Source of the DNA: TMP-24 sp964600685
GTDB lineage: Bacteria > Pseudomonadota > Alphaproteobacteria > Rhodobacterales > Rhodobacteraceae
Direction of reading: 5' to 3'
Length of the DNA: 20,426 nucleotides
Assembly: GCA_964600685.1 (NCBI GenBank)
Contig: CAZRKU010000051.1
Coordinates: 1-20,426 of the forward strand
Shown here: piece by piece, positions 15,599 to 20,426 of the stretch
Numbering within the stretch: position 1 is the stretch's first letter
Layout: every line of letters starts with the position of its first letter
Notes under the pieces: generated by a model
What the model was told of the DNA's origin: nothing
Database searches by the model: none
Seen by the model: the letters and a program-made list of their open reading frames with translations, nothing else
Program-made: the position numbers and the translations under genes

Positions 15599-15650
15599 TC
15601 TTCATTCTGGCACAAATATCCTGCGGGGGTTCGGGGGCGCAAAGCCCCCG
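15599..15650 (-). terminator. Probable mcl1 terminator with Rhodobacterales 3'-end motif
   Basis: Read on the minus strand, a 7-bp stem CGGGGGC–GCCCCCG (15650-15644 with 15638-15632) is followed by a second C-run and GGATATTTGTGCC, then GAATGAAGA. This is the GC stem plus ATATTT layout seen after genes in this order. The tandem repeat and gap separate it from the mcl1 stop. Confidence 0.6.
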
Positions 15651-15672
15651 GTCTCAGCCCCCGGTCTCAGCC
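15643..15672. repeat. 13-bp tandem repeat, left side of gap
   Basis: The unit AGCCCCCGGTCTC occurs twice in full, then AGCC, ending directly at the run of Ns. The first unit contains the right arm of the terminator stem (GCCCCCG), so the array appears to have grown from the terminator. Confidence 0.9.
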
Positions 15673-15772
15673 NNNNNNNNNNNNNNNNNNNNNNNNNNNN
15701 NNNNNNNNNNNNNNNNNNNNNNNNNNNNNNNNNNNNNNNNNNNNNNNNNNNNNNNNNNNNNNNNNNNNNNNN
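15673..15772. other. Assembly gap (100 N)
   Basis: Exactly 100 undetermined bases, the conventional placeholder for a scaffold gap of unknown size. Any reading frame running through it is meaningless. Confidence 0.98.
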
Positions 15773-15802
15773 AGCCCCCGGTCTCAGCCCCCGGTCTCAG
15801 CC
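15773..15802. repeat. 13-bp tandem repeat, right side of gap
   Basis: The same 30-base string as 15643-15672: two full AGCCCCCGGTCTC units plus AGCC. The mcl1 stop codon (TGA at 15799-15797 on the minus strand) lies inside this repeat, in its last full unit and the following A. Confidence 0.9.
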
Positions 15803-16753
15803 ACCGATCAGTTCGAACTGACGCACGATCACCTCGGCCTGCCGCATGGAGGCGATGTCGATGAGCCGCCCCCTGTAGGTCGCGGCGCCCGATCCCGCGG
15901 CCTTCGCCGCCTCCATCGCCGCCAGGATCTCGCGCGCCTCGCTCACCTGCGCCGCCGACGGGGTGAACACTTCGTTCGCGAGCGCGACCTGCCTGGGATG
16001 GATCGCCCATTTGCCGACCATGCCCAGCGTCGCCGCGCGGCGCGCCTGGGCGCGGAACCCTTCGTCGTCGGAAAAGTCCCCGAATGGCCCATCGACCGGC
16101 AGCACCCCGTGGGTGCGGCAGGCGGCAACGATTGCAGCGCTCGCCCAGTGCCAGGGGTCGGACCAATACCGCGCCTCACCGCGCTGCATGTAGTAGTTTT
16201 CCTGCGTGCCGCCGATCCCGGTGGTCTGCATCCCCATGCTGGCGGCGAAATCCGCCGCACCCAGGCTCATCGCCTGAAGGCGCGGGGAGGAGGCCGCGAT
16301 CTCCTCCACATGCGCGATTCCCGCCGCCGTCTCGATGATCACCTCAAGGCTGATCCGCTGCCGGCGCAGTTTCGCCGCCTCGATGGCGCTCACCAGCGCG
16401 TCGACGGCATAGACATCGGCCGCACAGCCGACCTTGGGGATCATGATCTGGTCGATCCGGTCGCCCGCCTCCTCCAGCACCTCCACCACATCGCGATACC
16501 AGAAGGGCGTGTCGAGGCCGTTGATCCGCACCGACAGATATTTCCCGCCCCAGTCCACATCATTGATCGCGCGGATGATGTTCTTGCGGGCTTCAGGCTT
16601 GTCGGCGGGCGCGACCGAATCTTCCAGATCGAGGTTGATCACATCCGCCGCGCTCGCCGCCATCTTCTCGAATAGCGCCGGGCGCGAGCCGGGTCCGAAC
16701 AGCTGGCAGCGGTTGGGGCGGGCGGGGGCGGGGGGCTGGATGCGGAAGCTCAT
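15797..16753 (-). CDS. mcl1: L-malyl-CoA/beta-methylmalyl-CoA lyase
   Basis: HpcH/HpaI aldolase-family enzyme that cleaves beta-methylmalyl-CoA to glyoxylate and propionyl-CoA, and reversibly splits malyl-CoA, in the ethylmalonyl-CoA pathway of acetate assimilation. The 318-residue protein matches Rhodobacter Mcl1 from end to end: ARPNRCQLFGPGSRPALFEKMAASAADVINLDLEDSVAP, YLSVRINGLDTPFWYRDVV, QIMIPKVGCAADVYAVDALV, EVIIETAAGIAHVEEIAASSPRLQAMSLGAADFAASMGMQTTGIGGTQENYYM, DGPFGDFSDDEGFRAQARRAATLGMVGKWAIHP. The LDLED acidic pair (about 41-45) helps bind the metal. ATG 16753 gives the family start MSFRIQP; the frame open to 16843 is not needed. The stop lies in the tandem repeat, so a repeat change could alter the C-terminus. 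Confidence 0.96.
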   Translation of the reverse strand: MSFRIQPPAPARPNRCQLFGPGSRPALFEKMAASAADVINLDLEDSVAPADKPEARKNIIRAINDVDWGGKYLSVRINGLDTPFWYRDVVEVLEEAGDRIDQIMIPKVGCAADVYAVDALVSAIEAAKLRRQRISLEVIIETAAGIAHVEEIAASSPRLQAMSLGAADFAASMGMQTTGIGGTQENYYMQRGEARYWSDPWHWASAAIVAACRTHGVLPVDGPFGDFSDDEGFRAQARRAATLGMVGKWAIHPRQVALANEVFTPSAAQVSEAREILAAMEAAKAAGSGAATYRGRLIDIASMRQAEVIVRQFELIGG

Positions 16754-16817
16754 GACGGTCTCGCAACTTTCTGTCGGCTTGTGTGATTGGATTGTTAGAT
16801 TGTTGCTGTGTGGTCGG

Positions 16818-16844
16818 CAAGCATCATTTTGCAGGCGCAGCAAT
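16818..16844. promoter_or_regulatory. Alternating GCAA/TTGC half-sites upstream of mcl1 and dgcA
   Basis: GCAA at 16818-16821, TTGC at 16830-16833 and GCAA at 16841-16844 form overlapping inverted repeats about one helical turn apart, in the 203-bp space between divergent mcl1 and dgcA. They recall half-sites of TTTGCAAA-binding regulators, but none is a full match. Confidence 0.25.
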
Positions 16845-16851
16845 CATGCCG

Positions 16852-16869
16852 CGGCGCCGCAGCGCCGCT
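16852..16869. other. GC-rich hairpin in the mcl1/dgcA intergenic region
   Basis: GCGGCGC (16852-16858), loop CGCA, then GCGCCGC (16863-16869): a perfect 7-bp stem. No T-tract follows. It may act in the leader of dgcA, or be incidental. Confidence 0.4.
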
Positions 16870-16956
16870 CGGCCCTGACCGGCCCCCTCGCTTTGGTCTT
16901 GCGCCCGCGCCTGCAAGAAGGTCTGTCAGCAACAGAATGTTCTGCCGGAGCCTGCC

Positions 16957-17919
16957 ATGATCACAGCCACGCCCGAGACGTTCCGCCTGGCGCAGACCTT
17001 CACCATCTCGCGCGGCTCCAGGACCGAGGCGCGGGTTCTGACCGTCCGGGTGACGCGCGACGGGCGGACCGGCTGGGGCGAATGCGTGCCCTACGCCCGG
17101 TACGGAGAAACGCTGGAAAGTGTCGCGGATCAGATCGCCGCACTGCCGCCGGACCTGACCCGCGAGGCGCTGCAACTGCTGCTTCCGCCGGGTGCCGGGC
17201 GCAATGCCGTCGATTGCGCGCTGTGGGACCATGCGGCCAAAAGCGCGGGGCGGCGGGTGTGGGAACTGGCGGGCCTGCCCAAGCCCGCGCCGCTGGTCAG
17301 CGCTTATACGCTTTCGCTGGACACGCCAGCCAGGATGCGGGCCGCGGCGGCGGTACAGGCGCACCGCCCGATCCTGAAAATCAAGCTCGGCACGCCCGAC
17401 GACATGCCCAGGCTGGAAGCCGTCCAGGCAGGTGCCCCCAAGTCCCGCATCATCGTTGACGCCAACGAAGGCTGGACGGCGGAGATCTATGCCGATCTCT
17501 GCCCGCATCTGCGGCGCCTTGGCGTCGTGCTGGTGGAACAGCCTTTGCCTGCCGGGCAGGACGAGGCGCTGGCCCATGTGCCGCGCCCCGTGCCGGTCTG
17601 CGCCGACGAAAGTTGCCACGACCGGGCGTCGCTCGCACCTCTCAGGGGCAAGTATGACATGGTCAATATCAAGCTCGACAAGACCGGCGGCCTGACCGAG
17701 GCGCTGGCCCTGCGCGACGCGGCACGGGCTGAGGGGTTCGGGGTGATGGTCGGCTGCATGGTCGGCACTTCGCTTGCCATGGCGCCCGCGCTGATCGTCG
17801 CGCAAGGCGCCGACATGGTGGACCTTGACGGCCCGCTGCTTCTGGCCGAAGACCGCGACCGGCCCCTGCGCTTTGCGGGATCAGAAGTTCATCCGCCGGA
17901 TGCCGGCCTTTGGGGATAG
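16957..17919 (+). CDS. dgcA: Enolase-superfamily dipeptide epimerase / N-acetyl-D-glutamate racemase (DgcA-like)
   Basis: The 320-residue protein is a muconate-lactonising-type member of the enolase superfamily. It shows the KxK pair (Lys141, Lys143), metal ligands Asp168 (VDANEGW), Glu194 (EQPLP) and Asp217 (ADES), and the opposite lysine in NIKLDKTGG (239-242). The substrate loop reads FTISRGSRTEA. This fits L-Ala-D/L-Glu epimerases and the related N-acetyl-D-glutamate racemase DgcA of Rhodobacterales. The DgcN acetyltransferase that partners DgcA is not in this window, so a muropeptide-recycling role is equally possible. It is followed 10 bases later by a D-amino-acid transaminase, which supports D-glutamate metabolism. 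Confidence 0.87.
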   Translation: MITATPETFRLAQTFTISRGSRTEARVLTVRVTRDGRTGWGECVPYARYGETLESVADQIAALPPDLTREALQLLLPPGAGRNAVDCALWDHAAKSAGRRVWELAGLPKPAPLVSAYTLSLDTPARMRAAAAVQAHRPILKIKLGTPDDMPRLEAVQAGAPKSRIIVDANEGWTAEIYADLCPHLRRLGVVLVEQPLPAGQDEALAHVPRPVPVCADESCHDRASLAPLRGKYDMVNIKLDKTGGLTEALALRDAARAEGFGVMVGCMVGTSLAMAPALIVAQGADMVDLDGPLLLAEDRDRPLRFAGSEVHPPDAGLWG

Positions 17920-17929
17920 GGAGATCGGA

Positions 17930-18793
17930 ATGACCCGCACCGTCTATGTGAACGGCAACTGGCTGGCGGAGGATCAGGCGACCATCTCCGTCTTCGACCG
18001 GGGCTTCCTGATGGCCGACGGGGTCTACGAGGTCACGACCGTCGTCGATGGCAAGCTGATCGACTTCCCCGGCCATGTCACCCGGCTGGACCGCAGCCTG
18101 GGCGAACTGGATATGCCCAGCCCCGCGACGGCCGAGGAACTTCTGGCCCTTCACCGCGAGATCGTGGCGAGGAACGGGGTGGTGGACGGGCGTGTCTATC
18201 TGCAGGTCACGCGCGGCAATCCCGGCGACCGCGATTTCGCCTTCCCCGATCCGGCGAAAACCGCGCCGACGCTGGTCATGTTCACGCAGGTGACCGGCCG
18301 GCCGGAGGACAGCGCGGACGCGAAGCGCGGCCTCAAGGTCATCTCGATCCCCGACATCCGCTGGGCGCGGCGCGACATCAAGACGGTGCAGCTCCTCTAT
18401 CCGTCGATGGGCAAGATGATGGCGAAGAAGGCGGGGGCGGACGATGCCTGGTTCATCGAGGACGGGCTGGTGACCGAGGGCACCTCGAACAATGCCTGGA
18501 TCGTGAAGGCGGGCAAGATCACCACCCGCGCGCTGTCGAACGAGATCCTGCACGGGATCACCCGCGCCGCCGTGATGCGCTATGCCGTGGAGGCGCAGCT
18601 TCAGGTCGAGGAACGGTCCTTCACGCTGGCGGAGGCCAAGGCGGCGGACGAGGCATTCGTCACCTCGGCCTCGGCCTTCGTGATGCCGGTCGTCGAGATT
18701 GACGGGGTGGCTCTTGGTTCAGGCAGGCCGGGGCCGGTCAGCCAGCGGCTCAGGGAGATCTATCTGGAGGAGAGCCGCAAGGCGGCACTGTAG
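17930..18793 (+). CDS. D-amino-acid transaminase (class IV PLP aminotransferase)
   Basis: Moves amino groups between D-amino acids and 2-oxo acids, typically linking D-alanine and D-glutamate. The 287-residue protein starts TVYVNGNWLAEDQATISVFDRGFLMADGVYEV, the fold-type IV signature. It has RRDIKTVQLLYPSMGKMMAKKAG with the PLP lysine at 151, then VTEGTSNNAWIV with Glu183, and ends with AFVTSASAFVMPVVEIDGV. The stretch after the PLP lysine (VQLLYPSMGKMMAK) departs from the usual Bacillus-type sequence. The frame is open from 17825, but GGGAGATCGGA precedes the ATG at 17930, just after the dgcA stop. An operon with dgcA is likely. A branched-chain aminotransferase is the main alternative, but the pairing argues against it. 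Confidence 0.88.
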   Translation: MTRTVYVNGNWLAEDQATISVFDRGFLMADGVYEVTTVVDGKLIDFPGHVTRLDRSLGELDMPSPATAEELLALHREIVARNGVVDGRVYLQVTRGNPGDRDFAFPDPAKTAPTLVMFTQVTGRPEDSADAKRGLKVISIPDIRWARRDIKTVQLLYPSMGKMMAKKAGADDAWFIEDGLVTEGTSNNAWIVKAGKITTRALSNEILHGITRAAVMRYAVEAQLQVEERSFTLAEAKAADEAFVTSASAFVMPVVEIDGVALGSGRPGPVSQRLREIYLEESRKAAL

Positions 18794-18802
18794 ACGCCCG
18801 CC

Positions 18803-19456
18803 TCAGGCGGCGGTTTCCAGCACCTGCATCGTAACGGCGCTGTAGAGAACCATGCTCGCGGCCAGAACGAAGGCATGCCAGGCCGTGTAGTGAAAGGGCA
18901 GACGGTCGAACAGGTAGAGCACGACCCCGGCCGTATAAAGCAGCCCGCCGGTCAGGATCAGCGTCAGGACGGTTGGCGACAGCGTGGCAACGAAATCGCC
19001 GCCGAAGACCGCGCCCGCCCAGCCCATGCCCAGATAGAGCGCCAATGCCGGCCAGCGGAACCGCTGGGGCGAAGCAAGCTTCAGCGCCATGCCCGCGAGT
19101 GCCGCCACCCACAGCCCCGCCACCAGCCAGCCGCCCTGACCGGACAGAAGCGCGAAGGGCGTATAGGTCCCCGCGATCTTGGCATAGATCGCCGAATGGT
19201 CGAGCCGTTGCAGCAGCCCGGCCCAGCGGCCTTGACCGATCACGTTGTAGAGCCCGGAACAGAGGATCATCGCCAGAAGCGAGATGCCATAGACCGAGGT
19301 GCCGAGAAGCGCCGAAGCATCGCCGCGCATGAGGGCCGTCAGCGTGATCAGCACGGGGACGGAGGCCAGAACCAGCACGACCCCCAGAACATGCACCACC
19401 GCATCGCTGAGATATTCGGCGCGCGAGTATCCGGTTCTGGGCGCAAGATGTTTCAT
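18803..19456 (-). CDS. Hemolysin III (TrhA/PAQR) family membrane protein
   Basis: A 217-residue seven-helix-type membrane protein. Family marks are SDAVVHVLG near the start (first conserved His), LCSGLYNV in helix 3, RLDHSAIYAKIAGTYTPF after the second loop (Asp-His pair), and HYTAWHAFVLAAS near the end (two His). These residues form the proposed zinc site of the PAQR/HlyIII superfamily. The name comes from a Bacillus protein; most homologues are not haemolysins and their role is unsettled. It is convergent with the D-transaminase gene, 9 bases apart. ATG 19456 gives the normal length. Confidence 0.92.
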   Translation of the reverse strand: MKHLAPRTGYSRAEYLSDAVVHVLGVVLVLASVPVLITLTALMRGDASALLGTSVYGISLLAMILCSGLYNVIGQGRWAGLLQRLDHSAIYAKIAGTYTPFALLSGQGGWLVAGLWVAALAGMALKLASPQRFRWPALALYLGMGWAGAVFGGDFVATLSPTVLTLILTGGLLYTAGVVLYLFDRLPFHYTAWHAFVLAASMVLYSAVTMQVLETAA

Positions 19457-19561
19457 GAGGCGCAGTCTATCAGCCTGTCCGAGTCGCTCCTACCGGGGGG
19501 ACGTAACGTAAGGATGAAGATGGCGTGCCCGTAAGCCGTTTGTCGCCAATTCCGTAATGAT

Positions 19562-19590
19562 TTGCGAATGGTGATGAGAGCGGCGACAAT
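19562..19590 (+). promoter_or_regulatory. Candidate promoter of the VOC gene
   Basis: TTGCGA (19562-19567), 17 bases, GACAAT (19585-19590), about 95 bases before the next ATG. Moderate match, by eye. Confidence 0.3.
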
Positions 19591-19686
19591 GACCGCCAGG
19601 GTGGGCCGGGGCTACGGGCCATGTTTCGGCAGCATGCCAAGACAGGCAGGACCGGGCCTTTGCCGGCCTGACATCGCGAGGAACGC

Positions 19687-20163
19687 ATGATGGACAAGAA
19701 CACGGTCTGCCTGTGGTTCGACAAGGATGCCGAAGCCGCTGCCCGCTTCTACGCAGAGGTCTTTCCCGACAGTGCGGTGAAGGCCGTGTTTCGTGCGCCG
19801 AGCGACTATCCGTCCGGCAAGGCGGGCGATGTGCTGACCGTCGATTTCACGGTGGCGGGCATTCCCTGCCTGGGGCTGAACGGCGGACCTGAGTTCAGGC
19901 ACAGCGAAGCATTTTCCTTCCAGATCGCCACCGACGACCAGGCGGAAACCGACCGCTACTGGAATGCGATCGTCGGCAATGGCGGACAGGAGAGCGCCTG
20001 CGGCTGGTGCAAGGACAGATGGGGGATTTCCTGGCAGATCACCCCGCGCACCCTGATGGAGGCCCTTGCGGCGGGCGGGGGCGAGGCCAAGCGCGCCTTT
20101 GACGCCATGATGGGCATGACGAAGATCGACGTGGCCGTGATCGAGGCCGCAAGGCGCGGTTGA
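19687..20163 (+). CDS. VOC-family protein (PhnB/3-demethylubiquinone methyltransferase-like fold)
   Basis: The 158-residue protein is a vicinal-oxygen-chelate fold member of the PF06983-like group. It opens with NTVCLWFDKDAEAAARFYAEVFPDS, continues LTVDFTVAGIPCLGLNGGPEFRHSEAFSFQIATDDQAETDRYW, then ACGWCKDRWGISWQITP, and ends AFDAMMGMTKIDVAVIEAA. Members of this group are often misnamed 3-demethylubiquinone methyltransferase; most have no proven activity. The ATG 19687 follows GAGGAACGC and is directly followed by a second ATG. A T-tailed hairpin follows the stop. Confidence 0.9.
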   Translation: MMDKNTVCLWFDKDAEAAARFYAEVFPDSAVKAVFRAPSDYPSGKAGDVLTVDFTVAGIPCLGLNGGPEFRHSEAFSFQIATDDQAETDRYWNAIVGNGGQESACGWCKDRWGISWQITPRTLMEALAAGGGEAKRAFDAMMGMTKIDVAVIEAARRG

Positions 20164-20174
20164 GTGGAGGGACG

Positions 20175-20199
20175 GCCCCGGCGGAGCCGCCGGGCTTTT
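20175..20199 (+). terminator. Rho-independent terminator of the VOC gene
   Basis: CCCGGC (20177-20182) pairs with GCCGGG (20189-20194), and the GGAGCC between them can close further. It is followed by CTTTT, 10-35 bases after the VOC stop. It may also end the convergent DUF1244 transcript. Confidence 0.7.
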
Positions 20200-20426
20200 C
20201 ACCGCTTTTCCACATTCTCCCGGAACGCCACCTCGAACGCCGCCTTCTTGGCCGCGTCGGCCTCGGTCTGGTTCCGGGCGCGCCAGTCGTCGTAGGGCAT
20301 GCCGTAGTAAATCTCCCGCGCCTCCTCCCTGGTCATCGCTATGCCGCGGTCGTTCGCAGCCTCCTGATACCAGCGCGACAGGCAGTTGCGGCAGAAACCG
20401 GCAAGGTTCATCAGGTCGATGTTCTG
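20199..20426 (-). CDS. DUF1244 family protein, 5' end outside window
   Basis: The visible frame reads QNIDLMNLAGFCRNCLSRWYQEAANDRGIAMTREEAREIYYGMPYDDWRARNQTEA and ends at TGA 20199. This is the DUF1244 core (NLAGFCRNCLS-WY, EEAREI-YGMPY), normally about 100 residues. Codons for QNIDL precede the internal ATG at 20411 and match the family, so that ATG is not the start. The true start lies past 20426. Two cysteines (CRNC) could bind metal. Function is unknown. Confidence 0.9.
   Translation of the reverse strand, partial: QNIDLMNLAGFCRNCLSRWYQEAANDRGIAMTREEAREIYYGMPYDDWRARNQTEADAAKKAAFEVAFRENVEKR

Larger units (their letters stand above)
15193..15796. other. 604-bp stretch without a confident gene
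   Basis: Between the methyltransferase start and the mcl1 stop I see no gene of known family. From 15193 to 15362 there is nothing beyond the likely leader of the methyltransferase. A coding-like but unrecognised plus-strand ORF follows (15363-15587), then a terminator hairpin, the 13-bp tandem repeat and the assembly gap. Confidence 0.5.

Noticed and set aside
15643..15802. CRISPR-like array
   Set aside because: The units are 13 bp, directly abutting and without spacers; no cas genes are present.
15508..15864. Frames running through the Ns
   Set aside because: The 100 Ns are a placeholder of unknown length, so frame continuity is meaningless.
1..20426. A novel defence, mobile or secondary-metabolite system
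   Set aside because: Nearly every gene belongs to a known housekeeping or conserved family. I saw no integrase, transposase, toxin–antitoxin pair, restriction enzyme or biosynthetic cluster.
1..20426. tRNA, rRNA or riboswitch genes
   Set aside because: No tRNA-like cloverleaf ends, rRNA segments or recognisable riboswitch cores were seen by eye, including upstream of lysA.

Overview
The window is GC-rich chromosomal DNA of an alphaproteobacterium, most likely a member of the Rhodobacterales (Rhodobacter/Paracoccus-like). Three things point there: the argH–small lipoprotein–lysA–DUF4175 block; the zinc-ribbon protein facing ftsE–ftsX–acyltransferase; and an Mcl1-type malyl-CoA/beta-methylmalyl-CoA lyase. 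Two Rhodobacterales-style 3'-end motifs are also present. No phage, plasmid, CRISPR, tRNA or rRNA genes were seen. Most of the window is core or housekeeping sequence.

Layout. 1-803 (-): 5' part of an acetyl-CoA acetyltransferase, cut by the window edge. 1089-1931 (-): stand-alone EAL-domain protein. 2010-2573 (+): 3-methyladenine DNA glycosylase I. 2642-3214 (-): glutathione-dependent formaldehyde-activating enzyme. 3304-3698 (-): decayed TlpA-type thioredoxin, divergent from the next block. 3720-9481 (+): argH, two tiny overlapping lipoprotein genes, lysA, and a long Gln/Gly-rich DUF4175/TIGR02302 membrane protein. 9486-10238 (-): zinc-ribbon membrane protein. 10387-12739 (+): ftsE, ftsX and a PlsC-like acyltransferase with overlapping ends, then a TfoX N-terminal-domain protein (12750-13121). 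13282-14241 (-): accA, then 14347-15192 (-) a SAM methyltransferase. 15193-15796: poorly explained stretch holding a possible small ORF, a terminator, a 13-bp tandem repeat and a 100-N assembly gap. 15797-16753 (-): mcl1. 16957-18793 (+): a DgcA-like epimerase/racemase and a D-amino-acid transaminase. 18803-19456 (-): hemolysin III family protein. 19687-20163 (+): VOC protein. 20199-20426 (-): DUF1244 protein, 5' end outside the window.

How the genes fit together. The thiolase, AccA and Mcl1 all act on acyl-CoA: acetoacetyl-CoA formation, malonyl-CoA formation, and cleavage in the ethylmalonyl-CoA route of acetate assimilation. argH and lysA finish arginine and lysine synthesis. FtsE/FtsX, the acyltransferase and the DgcA/D-transaminase pair relate to envelope and peptidoglycan metabolism. 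Gfa serves formaldehyde detoxification and Tag repairs alkylated DNA.

I found no convincing new multi-gene system. The points most worth a second look are the tandem repeat at the assembly gap, the broken tlpA, three direct repeats at exact 11-bp spacing upstream of lysA, and a TTTGCAAA-type palindrome near the thiolase with related half-sites upstream of mcl1.
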